A DNA stretch of 64,000 nucleotides from Bombyx mori (GCF_030269925.1 NC_085127.1:15135501-15199500), one strand, 5' to 3'. Shown: positions 44,633 to 56,947, counted from the first letter of the stretch. A program made the numbers and translations. The notes: a model not told the origin generated them from the letters alone.

Positions 44633-46483
44633 TCGTATATTCATTATATATTATTAGAGGCGACTCCCTCTTAAGTCAAAGTCGATGGGCGGAGCCATTG
44701 ACGACGAGCACTCACGTGGACTCGTGACGTCATCTGGAGGGGCAACCGACCGACCAGCGGGGACATCACACCACCTCGGATCACTTTTGCTGGAAGCGCG
44801 CACAGCGTTCACTTGTCTTAGATTTAATATTCTGTGTCGATCGTTCCTACCCACTTTTGTATTTTTTTATTTATTTAAATTATTAAGCCGTTGCTAAAAA
44901 TATTATATTTTCAGTAAGAGAATTAAAAAAACATTTATACAAAATTACTTTCTGTTTATCTTCGATCAACAATAGTAACTAGATAAAGGGATACGTACAA
45001 AATTAAAGCAAAAACTGTCCGCGTGAATATATACTTATATAGCTACATTCGTTTACTAACAAACGGAGAAAAAAGTTTTGAAACACTTATACTTTCAAAC
45101 TAATAACAACTATGGCACCGAGTAATAAAGTCACAAATCTCCAAAACATTATCTAATACTTACGATCATTCGTCACATAAAACGAGCAAAGCAATAAATT
45201 ACTCCTGTCACTTACCAATAGAAAGACATATTTTAAACAACTTTTAATGTTAAATCAATCTTAAGGTGCAACAAATAAAGTAACTTTTCCCTTAATTGCT
45301 CTGAGAACTAACATCGTTCTGCTTTATTTATTTTTGCTTCTTGAAATGCCGATTTCTATTTACTACAGGAGGTAAGGGAGTCGCGCTTAACACTAAAATA
45401 ATTTATTAATGAATTAAAGTAAAAGTTTAGTTGTTTACTTTTTATGTTTTGGAAATGTATGTTTGTTAGTATCTATACATTACTTATTATTTTATTAGCG
45501 TTACGTTTTTGTGTAATATATATTTTTAAGTTTTCGCGACCAGTGCACATAATAAAACAACGTTTAAACGGTTTCAAGCGTGGTATTTTTATTACAATGT
45601 TTCGGCCACATTTCAGTAGCCGTGAGCTCGGAAGGCAATGATGTCCAATGTCAATAAGCGGAGTTCTTAGCTGGCTTATTAAAGTCATCTCTTTTTTCTC
45701 TGGCGACAATCGAGATCCATTCTGCACACGTGATTGCTAGGAAAGCTAAAATAAAAATGGAAAGCTAAGTATCTAATGAGAGTCCAACAAACAGACACAA
45801 AAGCAGCATTAACCAATTTTAACCAACTAATTTTGAAGTGCTGCTAACAAATTTTAAAAAATTATTACAACACAAATCTACTCCATGCATTTACTGTTCT
45901 GTTAAGCAAAAGTTTGTCCATGTGTTGGCCGAGCCTTGGCCAACATTTGTAGCGGTGGTTAAAAATCGGTAATTTTGTTCAAAATTTAATATTATTTATA
46001 AGTTTAAAGCTTACAATATAGTTTATACTTCATGTACTTACCGAAAGTAAGATACTCCGGCCGTTAAATTGCTTTTTCGGGCCTTATTTTTGCAACTTTT
46101 GAATACACACTGCGGTATTGTGAGACGGGTTGACATTGGCTGTGTTTGAAGTGAACTAAACAAAATAAGAGCTCACATTTCAAGTGCGCTGTTATTTGAC
46201 GAGACGGATTTTATGCACCGACCCGAAATCTAGTTACTATTGTTGATCGAAGCTGTTTATTAAACATCAGTGTCATTTGCAAAGCCGTAATATAACATAG
46301 TATTTCTATAGTGCGGTCTCACAGATCATGTTATTATATCGCTAATGTTAGTTCAACATTTATACAAAAATGATATACGCAAAAATACCAGCATACTTAA
46401 TATGAGCTCACACATGTCACTGTGAGGATCACTTGTCGCACGTCTTATCTGTTTCAGCCAGCTTAAAAAAATTTTTTTTTTTT
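44633..46483. other. AT-rich sequence, nothing recognised
   Basis: A GC-richer patch at 44,690-44,800 opens a 70-codon frame with no recognisable domain. The rest is AT-rich without supported genes. Confidence 0.4.
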
Positions 46484-46806
46484 CGAAATCGTCGTGGCCT
46501 AAAGGATAAGACGTCCGGTGCATTCGTGCAATATAAATCAAACCCGCAAAATTATAATTTGCGTAATCACTGGTGGTAGGACCTCTTGGGAGTCCGCACG
46601 GGTGGGTACCACCACCCCACCTATTTCCGCCGTGAAGCAGTAATGCGTTTCGGTTCGAAGGGTAAGGTAGCCGTTGTAACTATACTGAGACCTTAGATCT
46701 CAAGGTGGGTGGCGCATTTACGTGGTAGGTGTCTATGGGCTCCAGTAACCACTTAACACCAGGTGGGCTGTGAGCTCGTCCACCCATCTAAGAAATAAAA
46801 AAAAAA
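46484..46806 (+). mobile_element. Bm1 SINE with head but B box deleted
   Basis: The A-box region (GTCGTGGCCTAAAGGATAAG) is present. After GCATTCGTGCA the copy jumps to ATAAATCAAACCCGC, losing about 120 bp with the B box. Body and A tail are complete. It was probably inserted as a full-length copy or descends from a deleted lineage. Pol III transcription is unlikely. Confidence 0.92.
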
Positions 46807-47921
46807 GCTTAGAAAATAAATTTAGACTTCGATAATAGATAGACAGATAAACTTTCCACCACATGTTGTTGAAAGTTCAACCACATGTCTCAAAGTGGGT
46901 GCGGAATTTACCTCGTGGTATTTATTGTAACCAATACCAAATTACCAAAATACCAAAAAAACAGGTTGTAACCAAAACCAATGTTCACCACAGAGCTGTA
47001 GACTAAGCCTTTACAATTTTCTTCTGTAAACAGATATGACATTGTTTTCGCTAATGGGCTCTAACTTTGAGTGGGTTTATTGTGAGAAATTTATATTTTC
47101 GTGAAACTGATACCCGACTGCACTAACTATTCTCCCTAGAGCAACAGCTCTTATTTTCAATAATATTTACGTTTCATTCAAGTGAATTCACCTCATAATA
47201 TTATTTAGACTTATACATATCAAGAGATACATAGCATAACTTATACATTTTACTAACAAGAGGAAAAACAAAATGGTTCAAAAAAACGATTACGACTCTC
47301 GACCTTATTTCCCCATCCTAAGAGCCATTGTTAGCTCCGTAAAAATACACGAGCTATCTAAGTTCAATATTCAATTTCCTGCTTTATAATAGCTGTTTTC
47401 GTCAGCTAAAAACATTCATTTCCTGCTACTAAGGTATTTGTTTCCGAGTCGGAGACGATCCCGAGGGACCTAAATAAATTGTTCCAAGTACATCGATCGT
47501 TTTGTCATGGAGAAAACGATTTTTAGGGTATAAATACGTAATGGACTGAGTAATTTTTCAGGTAGAGGGTTTTTTCGTTTGTCGTATACGTTTGAAGGCT
47601 TTTTTGTAATCGCATTAAGCAATTTACTGAATAAATATAATCAGAAATAAAATTCTAACAAAAACCTACTTTGTATGGAATCACCAATCTTTAATCATTA
47701 ACGTTCAATATAAAGTACACCCGTTAAAGTATTCATATTTCTGGGGCTTACGTAAGATGATTAAATTAAAATACTTTTAGAGCTTAGTCCCGGATTCAAA
47801 ATATTAATTCAACTATTAGCAAAGTTCGGTCGTGACGTAACAACCATTACTGTAAGCTAATGGAAATTGATCAGATTCCACAATTTCACGCTTCGATTTT
47901 GCGCTGGGGCCTTGGATCCAT
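46807..47921. other. AT-rich sequence with a faint Bm1 relic
   Basis: At about 46,885-46,925 CTCAAAGTGGGTGCGG and ATTTACCTCGTGG recall the Bm1 body. Nothing else is recognised. Confidence 0.4.
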
Positions 47922-48020
47922 GTTTTTTTTTCTATACCGTATTGGGTGAACGAGCTGATGGTCCACCTGATGTTAAATGGTTACCGGAGCTCATAGACAT
48001 CACAACTTGAATCCCGCGCT
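47922..48020 (-). mobile_element. Bm1 SINE, 3' end relic
   Basis: T run, then GGGTGAACGAGCTGATGG, TCCACCTGATGTTAAATGG and GGAGCTCATAGACATC. The copy fades after about 100 bp. Confidence 0.75.
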
Positions 48021-49719
48021 AATTTTGTGTCTCAAACAATGACGTCTAACTTTCATTTGTCAAATATGTATGAAATATATAAGGTGGTTGAAGCTTCCCT
48101 TACGGCCTCATAGGACGCTCTACAGAACAATATAGCGGTACCGTAAAAAATGTATACGTAAAGAAAAACCTTTATCATTTAAAGCCTTTAAAACTCTTTA
48201 GTTTTAAAAAAATATTTTTCTTAGACGTTATCGTTCATCTGTCTGACATTCAGTGAATAGAGAGCTCCGTTTTGTATAGTATAATAATACTGTGCACAAT
48301 ATTAATTTCAAAAGAGATTAAGGGCTTTAAATATTTTCTTGTTATAGCACACGCAATTAAATCTTTTATTGTTTATTTATTCTAAAGTATTCCATATCAT
48401 TATACTATATTATATTTTAGTTTTTTTAAGGACATGATAATAGGACTCCATGTATGTATATCGTTAATGCCAGCGACAGTAATAGCACCGTCGCAAGTAT
48501 AATATAATACTATCCTCAAATAGAAAATCGTGAAGATTAACCAGTAGTCTGTAAGTTCTCCGGACAGTAAAGTATGGTATAAACACGCGGCTCCCCTCAA
48601 CTCTGCTGGAGTCACGTTCGCTCAAGTTTTGTATGCTGCTTGTACGCGAGGAAGCGCTTCCTGGCCCCTATATTGGATTTGTACTCTTTTTTTTGTAGAC
48701 TGTACTTTGTTTAGGTTTTATTGTGACCCCGCATGAAGTGAAATTGTAGCTTAAGGTAAAAATGTTCTGTTCAGCGCTGCAGTTCTGCGTGTTTATGCCA
48801 AAAAGCCGGCTCACACTTTTTTCAATCCCACGTATGCTTTTACCGCATGTCTCAACGGAGTGATTACTAGTATTTTTGCCAATCACTTGATATGAGCATA
48901 GCATTCTACATCCTACATGGGTAACGGCATGAACATACCGTATTCTAAATTCCAACCGTGTAAAATTTTGATATTTCCGGAATAGGGTACAACGTGACAG
49001 CTCTACAAATTTATTGGAGTTTCTCAAATAAATTACTTAGAAATATTTCTCATACCAAAAGTCGCCATGAGTTATTTAAGCTCCAACAGAATCTTCACGA
49101 TGAACGATTTATTGGAGCTTTGAACATTTACCTAAACTTTGAATGGGGCCATTTGTTTTGTTAAAGAAAATATTTAAGTTTACTAGATTATTGGAATTTG
49201 AAGAGCTTAATATTATGTTGGAGTGGCTTAAATATATAGTTTATATAGTATATAATAAATATATAATAGTTTTATGGTACATAGTTTTCAATTTGGACAA
49301 GAATTCAGCTCGTGACTTGTAAGTAACAATTAGATTAAGAACACGAGATTATTTTTTGTTAGAGCTACGAGTATGTACCTAAGCACAGTTATTGAAGACT
49401 TCACTCATTCAAGATACATTCATAATTTCCTTACAGTGTGTGTGTGTGCTCGTGTGTGTGGGAGACAGCGTGAGGCCGTGGATTTTGTATGTATTAATCG
49501 ATATATTATTATGCGTAAATACGCGTGTACACAAATGTGTCCACAACACTATCAAGAAATTCCAATAAAAAGCTTTCTACCTGCTCGTAGGGCCCTACCT
49601 ATCGTACGTATCGAATATACATAATATGTACGTTGAGAATGAGATTTATTAGGTTGTAAATAAATGAAGACTGACAAACGATATTCCGTTGGAAAAGCGA
49701 TATACATAACCTTTATGAG
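48021..49719. other. AT-rich sequence, nothing recognised
   Basis: The longest frame here (minus strand, 48,668-49,027, 119 codons) has no ATG at its head and no recognisable domain. A short GT-rich run lies at 49,437-49,460. Confidence 0.45.
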
Positions 49720-49767
49720 ATGTCTATGGACCAGGTAGGCCGTGAGCTCGTTCTCCCATCTATCCAA
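49720..49767 (+). mobile_element. Bm1 SINE, tail relic
   Basis: ATGTCTATGGACCAGGTAGG and CCGTGAGCTCGTTCTCCC are the last words of Bm1, joined by a deletion of the AACCACTTAACA stretch. Confidence 0.65.
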
Positions 49768-49851
49768 TATAAAACTCCTAGTAACTCGTTAACAAAAAGC
49801 GCCAGATTAGGCAGACTACAATCTGCATTTCCGAAATTAGGTCGAGGAAGC

Positions 49852-51704
49852 TTTTTTTTTTTTTTTTTGTCAGGAGGAAATCACCGGACTTCCGCCCTCC
49901 ACTGGGGATGGAGGGCGGGACATGTCGGAGTTGAACCGACTAAAACCTCCTGTCGCTCAACAACCAGCATCCAAACCTCGCATGAGACAGAACTCATGAA
50001 AAGGCAAAGGGGGGAAAGTGAAGCGTTTAGTGCGGAGCACATCTCTCCCATCACCCTCCCTCTCGGGACGCCGGACTGGCGGTCGTCGGCGCCACGACCA
50101 CCAGTCCTCTCGGTCGGCAGGCTATCCGAAGCCCGCCTAGATGGCGCCGGTTAGATTGGTCTACCCTCGGAATACCCCGCTGGGTCAGAACCAGCGTGGG
50201 TTGAGGATAGCCGGCCTTCCATCACCCGGACGCTCTTGCATAAAACGCGTGCAGAGCAGCTTGCACGTCGTCTTCTTAGGTACCCTTCGCCGGTCCCCAG
50301 GCCGACATGTGAGAGAGACCCGAAACACTTAGAGGGCCAGGGCTTGGGCGAAATCCGCCTCCCTGGCCCCCGCTCGACGGCGGCGGGCCTGCGCGTCCCG
50401 CACGCGCCCCGCCGCCTCCTTCTGCGAGATGGTGCACTCGCAGAAGTCGAGCATCGCCTTCCACGACTCGTCGTCACCGAGCATTGATGCCACAACACCC
50501 GGCAACGACAAGTCGTTTCCTATTTTTGCGACAAGGACACGGCGCCACCCCTCCCATGCGGGGCAGGCGACGAGCGTGTGCTCCGCCGTGTCCAAGTCGC
50601 AACCACAATGGTGGCACTCTGCCGTCAGCTCGGCTCCGATCCGGTGCAGGAACTCACCGAAGCAACCATTCCCAGTGAGCACCTGCGTGAGCCGGAAAGT
50701 GAGGCGTCCTCTGTCACGATTCACCCAATTCACAAGAACCGGGCGAATCGCCTCGACGGTCCAGCCGAAGGATCAGCCAGCCGTCTGGACCATGACTCCA
50801 GCACGAACCGCCGAGATTGGGCCCTCCGCGCTCTGACCACACTGGGGCTGGGACGTGCCACGCCCTGTGCACGAAGGTCAGCCCGCCACTGATAGTCAGC
50901 GGCGAGCGCCTCCGCCTCCAGAACCCAAGGCGGCGTCCCAGCCAGTACACACGCCGCCTCGAAGGAGATGGTGCGATAGCCGCGGATGACCCTGACCGCG
51001 ATGGTGCGTTGCGGCCGTTGCAGCAGCTTCGCTACCCCCACGGCCAGGGACTGGCCCCACACGGGCGCCCCGTATCGCACCACCCCTGTATAGAGACGGC
51101 GCGTCACCTGGTCAGGCCCCCCAACGTTGGGAAGAAGCCGGCTTAACACGCCAGCCACCCCCACCAGACGAGGGACCAGATTTTGAAAGTGAGCACGGAA
51201 GGTCCAACGACTGTCCAGAATGAGGCCGAGGTACTTCAACTGCACCCCGACCCCGATACGGACGCCTCCAACCACGATATGGGCATCGACAGGTGGCACT
51301 CTCCGGGGCCTGTGGAACCACATGGCCTCGGATTTACTGAGCGCCACGTCGAGGCCCAATCTCCTGATTTTGCCGACGACATGCGCTACCCCAGCGGTAG
51401 CAAGACGGGCAGACTCAGAAAAACTCCCCCCCCGGGCCACGACCAACGTGTCGTCTGCGTAACAGATTACGCTTAGGCCCGGGAGGAGGGCACCCCTCAG
51501 TACCCAGTCATACCCGATATTCCACAAAAGAGGGCCGAGCACCGACCCCTGTGGAACACCGCGCACGACCGGGAACCGGTGCACGATCCCACCGTGTCCG
51601 GTACACGTGACTAATCTGTCCTCCAAGTAGGAACCCACCAGCCGGCGAAGGTAGGGGGGCACTCCGTGTCGTTCCAGCGCCCCCCCTATCACGGACCAGG
51701 GCAA
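49852..51704 (-). mobile_element. R1-clade non-LTR retrotransposon (second subfamily), 5'-truncated
   Basis: On the minus strand: ORF2 from RT motif A-adjacent sequence to the zinc knuckle, a 3' UTR of about 460 bp, and a poly(A) seen as T's at 49,852-49,869. AGGTCGAGGAAGCT (49,839-49,852) and AGGTCGAGGCAGCT (51,704-51,717) are a likely 14-bp target duplication with one mismatch. GC content is much higher than in the surroundings. The same 3' UTR occurs at 12,735-13,032. Confidence 0.88.
50329..51704 (-). pseudogene. R1-clade reverse transcriptase, frameshifted
   Basis: The upstream frame encodes LPWSVIGGALERHG (just after motif A), GVPQGSVLGPLLWN (motif B) and the catalytic CYADD (motif C). 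KYLGLILDSRW and the thumb region follow, ending out of frame after RRLADPSAG near 50,757. A few bases are missing there relative to the sister copy at 39-40 kb. The second frame (50,329-50,733) resumes with VNRDRGRLTF and carries the zinc knuckle CHHCGCDLDTAEHTLVAC. The endonuclease and the motif A Asp are beyond the truncated 5' end. It therefore cannot make an active enzyme, although the visible motifs are intact. Confidence 0.88.
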
Positions 51705-51717
51705 GGTCGAGGCAGCT

Positions 51718-52045
51718 GGCAGCATCGTGAACTGAAAGAGCCATGACGTGAAGCAGTGAAGAAGTTGTGAGGATTTTTGGAAGCTTTTGTCTCTAATAAT
51801 ACTGGTTTTACACTGACTAGTAAAATAATAGAAGCTCATTAGTTATGAGTAATGTTTTGAATTTAAGTTCTGTTACAAAAATGTTTTTTTTTTTTTAAAT
51901 TAAGGAAAACTCTTGTCATTAACTAGGCAGCTGATTCAAGACCGCGTCGCATCGCGGTTTCCTGTACTGTCTGTTTTACCAGCTCCATAATTACGCTTTA
52001 ACAAATTAAATATGTACTGTCACTTACCCACCCTCGAACAACCCC
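51718..52045. other. AT-rich sequence, nothing recognised
   Basis: Spacer between the R1-clade copy and a full-length Bm1. No feature recognised. Confidence 0.4.
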
Positions 52046-52488
52046 GAAGTCGTCGTGGCCTAAAGGATAAGACGTCCGGTGCATTCGTATGGAGCGATGC
52101 ACTGGTGTTCGAATCTCGCTGGCGGGTACCAATTTTTCTAATGAAATACGTACTCAACAAATGTTCACGATTGACTTCCACGGTGAAGGAATAGCATCGT
52201 GCAATAAAAATCAAACCTGCAAAATTATAATTTGCGTAATTACTGGTGGTGGGACCTCTTGTGAGTCCGCACGGGTAGGTACCACCGCCCCGCCTATTTC
52301 TGCCGTGAAGCAGTAATGCGTTTCGGTTTGAAGGGTGGGGCAGCCGTTGTGACTATACTGAGACCTTAGAACTATATCTCAAGGTGTGTGGCGCATTTAC
52401 GTTGTAGATGTCTATGGGCTCCAGTAACCACTTAACACCAGGTGGGCTGTGAGCTCGTCCACACATCTAATCAAAAAAAAAAAAAAAA
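52046..52488 (+). mobile_element. Bm1 SINE, full length
   Basis: This is the best reference copy in the window, about 443 bp. The tRNA-derived head has an A box (TGGCCTAAAGGAT, 52,056-52,068) and a B box (GGTGTTCGAATC, 52,104-52,115). The conserved body and a 3' A run (52,474-52,488) follow. The last ~65 bp before the A run resemble the tail of the CR1-like LINE, which probably supplies the reverse transcriptase. It could be a pol III transcription unit. Confidence 0.96.
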
Positions 52489-52499
52489 TGCCAATGCAA

Positions 52500-52513
52500 G
52501 GACAACAGTTCCC
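52500..52513 (+). repeat. Target-site duplication, left copy (14 bp)
   Basis: GGACAACAGTTCCC, repeated exactly at 53,088-53,101 on either side of an R1-clade fragment. Confidence 0.92.
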
Positions 52514-53087
52514 GGAGGCGGGAATACGCCCGTACGTCCCGGCCCCTGTAGGTGGCGGCCTCCCCCCGGTGAAGGTCAAGGGGCGACCTGAGGGGGTGAG
52601 GTCGCGCGGCGCGCTACCAGCACTCTAGCGCGCTGCCGTGGAGTGATTAGAGCGACCGGTCGACGGTGTATCGCGTCCCGAACCGGCAGGCTGGTTCTGG
52701 TCCAGCGGGGTATTCCGGGACACCAGCGGCACCGTCTGGGCGGCCCAACGGGCTGCCGTACCGAGACGGCCGACGTTTCAGAGCCTTCGATTCGCCTCGA
52801 AGGCTCCGTCGGCTGGGCGTCCTTGGGGTGAGCCGCGCCGTCTGGTTGTAGTGTTGACCGCGGTAGCCCCCCTACCTCATCCGGGTTCTGACCTCGGAGG
52901 GGATCGGACGTCGGATGTAAGAGTGCAGGGGAGTCGTTTAGTGGGTGGGTCCTAAAATCCTTGGGCCCGCGGTCTGCTCACAACACCATGCAGATCGTTG
53001 AGTCTCACATACCCCGCGCGCCCCTTTTGCGCGGGGACCTCGTAGGAGGTTCGGCCCTATACCCGAAAAAAACAAAAAAAAAAAAAA
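52514..53087 (+). mobile_element. R1-clade LINE, 3' end copy with TSD
   Basis: Plus-strand copy of the subfamily at 38,571-40,071. It starts 12 codons before the ORF2 stop (TAG at 52,549-52,551), contains the whole 3' UTR, and ends in an A-rich tail interrupted by one C (53,066-53,087). It is flanked by a perfect 14-bp duplication. It landed about ten bases after the A tail of a full-length Bm1. Confidence 0.95.
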
Positions 53088-53101
53088 GGACAACAGTTCC
53101 C
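53088..53101 (+). repeat. Target-site duplication, right copy (14 bp)
   Basis: GGACAACAGTTCCC directly after the A-rich tail. Confidence 0.92.
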
Positions 53102-53518
53102 ACAAGAATTAGAAAAGTAGTTTGAATGACAAAAAGTCAGCTGTAATCTGTCCGTTTACAGAACATAAAACATTCATGCAAACGTTTGTGAGTGTCCCGA
53201 ATTAGCGAATTCCGCGAGGGCCCGCAATGTCCCGTAAAGTGGGTTATTATTTACGTTGGGGCCGGTTACACGAGGCAATTAACGACTGGTTAACAGCGTT
53301 TTAACCGCGCGATTGCGTGTCTTGTGATTAGCTCTACGTTATGGTGCCGCCTTAGGGTGTGTACTTTTGAAATTGCAAAAAAATGTTAAATGACCTTTAA
53401 TATTGCGTAAGTTTTGGTAGATAATTAGTAATACTTTAAACACGTAAGATAAGAAACAATATTGAATTCTTATATACAACATAGGTCTTGTCTCGTAACA
53501 TGTATTAGAGTTTAAAAA
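53102..53518. other. Unassigned sequence, locally CpG-rich
   Basis: 53,200-53,330 is richer in CpG (GAATTCCGCGAGGGCCCGC, TTAACCGCGCGATTGCG) than its surroundings and has no repeat words. No gene recognised. Confidence 0.4.
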
Positions 53519-53766
53519 CTTGTGGTAAGTCGTTTTGTGAGTGCGCACGAGTAGGTACCATCATCCTGTCTGTTCTGCCGTGAAACAGTCTGTTCTGCGT
53601 TTTATGATTTCAAGGGTGGAGCAGTCGTAGTAATATAAAAACTGAGATTTAGAACTCATTTTTCAAATCAGGTGGCGGCATTTATGTTGTTGATATCTAC
53701 GGGTTGCGCTGATCACTTAGCACCAGGTAGACTGTGAGCCCGCCCACCCATCTAAGGAATAAAAAA
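53519..53766 (+). mobile_element. Diverged Bm1 SINE, 5'-truncated
   Basis: TGTGGTAAGTCGTTTTGTGA, TCTGCCGTGAAACAG and CACTTAGCACCAGGTAGACT keep the Bm1 order. A small insertion duplicates TCTGTTCTGC. It ends in AATAAAAAA. Confidence 0.82.
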
Positions 53767-54633
53767 GACAATGTTCATGTGTTCGCTACATATTCAATCA
53801 TACACGAAGTCTTCGAGCTGCTATTCTCAATATAGTCATTATTTCAAAGCAACTGAAATTTAGTCTCAATTCTGAAGATTAGCGACTTGCATGTTGGGAT
53901 AATATTTGGTTCCTTAACGATAGGAGGGCTATGATCTTCCTGGCATCTATAGTCGCAAACTTCCCTCGTGACCAAGATTAGTTATGCTTATTGTATAATA
54001 TTGGAGAACTTCAGTGACTCGATACTTGACTGAATCATTAAAAATAATAATTATAAAAATCTGTAATAGTAAATGGAAACAATAGGACCAAAATGGCTCT
54101 GTATTTCTTTAAGCTTGTATTGGATAGGTTTGGTTGAAAGCATCCTTAGGGTTCAGGAGCACTGTGGCTGCCATCTTATCCGAACTGTCACAGGCTCTAA
54201 GCGGTGCACACATGTGTAACCGTATATTCATCGCAAGTGACAAGGTAATCAAATTGTTAATTACTCAAAATCCACATAAAAGTCTTCAAAGCACACACTT
54301 CAAGCCACATCATTTTACATTTGGTTAACACAAATTGAAATAAACTGCAACAGCCACAACAAGTTATTTGCAACACGATTTAACGGAAGTAGGCTTGTTA
54401 GTAATAAGGCAGCGCCCACCGGACACTGGAGCCCGCCCTCGACGACACTCTCAGCTTTTTATTCCCAAGTGTGGATTGTCGATACAGAAATTCTTATGGA
54501 GTAACAGTTAGACTTTTCTAACATTACGATAGCAGTTCATCGTTATGATTATTTTCAATTGTTTTTCCTTTAACGTTGTTGTTTATACAGAGCGAGACTC
54601 TCTCTCTCTCTCTCTCTCGAAAGAGAAATTTCG
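53767..54633. other. AT-rich sequence with a (TC)n run
   Basis: A TC microsatellite lies at about 54,598-54,618. No gene supported. Confidence 0.45.
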
Positions 54634-54855
54634 TTATTTTATTGCTTAGACGGGTGGTCGAGCTCACAGCCCACCTGATGTTAAGTGCCTACTAGAGCCC
54701 ACTGACATTTACGATGTAAATGCGCCACCCACCTTGTGATATAAGTTCTTAGGTCTCAGTATAATTACAACGGCTGCCCCACCCTTCAAACTGAAACGCA
54801 TTACTGCTTCACGGCAGAAATAGGCAGGTCTCACAAGAAGTCCTACCACCAGTAA
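54634..54855 (-). mobile_element. Bm1 SINE, 5'-truncated with a body deletion
   Basis: Tail side (TTATTGCTTAGACGGGTGG) and body present. Between GAAATAGGCAGG and TCTCACAAGAAG the usual TGGTGGTACCTACCC block is deleted. It ends at CCTACCACCAGTAA. Confidence 0.9.
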
Positions 54856-55110
54856 AAGTTATCATGAAATAAAATTGAATGAAATTTGAAAGAAAATTGA
54901 AATGAGAAATTTAGATCATCAAAGACGAACAGACACCATTGCGGACTCCGCAATTATTTTGTTTTTATTACTATAACTCACAAATAGACTCAGCTCTTAT
55001 AATAAATATTTTAATTTTACATTGTTGTGGCCTAGTATACAAACTCGTATATAGTGTGTTCACGCGCATGCCGCAAGATGATGACGTTGTACCAGCGCGT
55101 GGTGCCAAAG
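54856..55110. other. AT-rich sequence, nothing recognised
   Basis: Short unassigned segment before a CR1-like LINE fragment. Confidence 0.4.
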
Positions 55111-55531
55111 TCTGGGTCTGCGGAGGGACTTCGGTTCCCTCTGTATTTTGTACCGTATGTTCCATGGGGAGTGCTCTGAGGAATTGTTCGAGATGATACC
55201 AGCATCTCGTTTTTACCATCGCACCGCCCGCCACCGGAGTAGAGTTCATCCATACTACCTGGAGCCACTGCGATCATCCACAGTGCGTTTCCAGAGATCT
55301 TTTTTGCCACGTACCATCCGGCTATGGAATGAGCTCCCCTCCACGGTGTTTCCCGAGCGCTATGACATGTCCTTCTTCAAACGAGGCTTGTGGAGAGTAT
55401 TAAGCGGTAGGCAGCGGCTTGGCTCTGCCCCTGGCATTGCTGAAGTCCATGGGCGACGGTAACCACTCACCATCAGGTGGGCCGTATGCCCGTCTGCCTA
55501 CAAAGGCAATAAAAAAAAAAAAAAAAAAAAA
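55111..55531 (+). mobile_element. CR1-like LINE, 3' fragment, nearly identical to the 62-kb copy
   Basis: It begins at TCTGGGTCTGCGGAGGGAC and follows 61,980-62,400 with only a handful of differences. The last ~117 codons of ORF2 stay in frame to a TAA at 55,460-55,462, then 3' tail and a long A run (55,511-55,531). The near identity points to recent activity of this LINE. No clear target duplication found. Confidence 0.93.
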
Positions 55532-55683
55532 GTCAGCCTCACGACGACGGCGAATGCTCGCGCAAGTGCCTCTGTCCATTTTCATACTATTTAATTTTGA
55601 ATATTATCAAAAAACCATTGTAAAGCAATCAAAGTTGCTTAACTAACATAGTGCTAGTCTAGTACTGAGCTTTATATAGAAAT

Positions 55684-56280
55684 ACTAGCGACCCGCCTTC
55701 GCTTCGCTTAGGGGACTGTACTTTATTATTGATTTTATTGAATATTCTTTAACACAAATCTGGTCCTGACAGTAACAAAAATAGAACAAACAAAAAATCG
55801 AATCTTTCCTCTTCTTATATTAGTGGTTCACTATTTTGTCAAGGGATTTTTTGTAAGACTATTTGAGATAAGCATTTCCATTTTAGATTATAACGGTTTT
55901 TGCGGCGCACGCAAAAATAGCTCGCAGATAGCAGATTTTTTCCTTCTTACTTGACACTTATCGTTATATTTTGGGTAATTCACACTATATTTGTATAGAT
56001 GTATTATTTTGATGAGTAAGCTTAGTGTCATATTTATTTATATCGAATCCACAGCCTATAAAATAACTTTCAAGCTGTTAGCTCTAAAAATGACCATACT
56101 TCCTCACAGCTCTTTATCCCTCCCTTTCAAACCTTTACAACCCTTTTTTCGTTTTAAAAAGTCCTATGTCGTTTCTCAGGCTCTGACTACCAAAATTCAT
56201 TTAAATCGGTTCCGTAATTCTGGCGTGAAAGCGAGACAGACAGACAGAGTTACTTTCGCATTTATAATGTTAGTATGGAT
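55684..56280 (+). repeat. Interspersed repeat with ACTAG...TAGTATGGAT ends
   Basis: It starts ACTAGCGACCCGCCTTCGCT. Near the end it reads TTAAATCGGTTCCGTAATTC, CGAGACAGACAGACAGAG and TTATAATGTTAGTATGGAT. This type is widespread in Lepidoptera. No coding capacity is visible. It is probably a non-LTR-derived or nonautonomous element; the class is not certain. Confidence 0.65.
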
Positions 56281-56746
56281 CATACTATTACATCAATAGC
56301 CTAGATAGGCAGATACGCTGAGGGCACAGAAGAGGTTATGCGATTATTGGAGCCAACTAACTCGATCCTGTCGCGAAACCTACACCTCGTAGTTCTAATT
56401 CCAACTGCACTTAATGTAGTAGTAAAATTATACAGGAAAACGGTACCATACAGGTTTATAACAAGTCTTTAACATAGGAATTAAGAGGTGGGAAAACAAA
56501 CAAATGGGTTGACTAATAGCGCTCAAGCTCTGATTGCCCTAGAGGGCAGCTATACTGTGTACGTGTGTGTTTCTTTCCCTGAATTCAAATAATAGATCCC
56601 AATCCAAAATGACCGTCAGCGATGTGCCAAGTGAGTGCGCTAGCCGCGATGATCAGATATCTCACGGCCTCGATCCAAGTGTGACCTTCAGTTGCAGAAA
56701 CCGCTCAATGAGGCTGCAAACCTTTTTGCATTTTATTGCACTAATT
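56281..56746. other. Unassigned sequence
   Basis: No supported gene. A 60-codon frame at 56,567-56,749 has no recognisable domain. Confidence 0.4.
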
Positions 56747-56947
56747 TAGTAAGCGAGCTCACGGCCCATCGGATGTTGAGTGGCTACAAGAGATCTAGAC
56801 ATGACAAAATGACGCCATCCTCCTGAAGACATGATGTGAAAGTCTCTATTTTATTGTATGTCGATCATCTCAATGTTTAAGTCGGAATGCATTACTGCTT
56901 CATGGCAGGAACAGGCAGGATGGCGGTGCCTACCCGTGCGAACTCAC
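56747..56947 (-). mobile_element. Old Bm1 SINE
   Basis: GCGAGCTCACGGCCCATCGG, GTCGGAATGCATTACTGC and GCGGTGCCTACCCGTGCG keep the Bm1 order, with many substitutions and indels between them. No T run or head. Confidence 0.72.

Noticed and set aside
48668..49027. 119-codon minus-strand frame
   Set aside because: It begins at TTG, not ATG, has no recognisable domain, and lies in ordinary AT-rich sequence without splice or promoter context.
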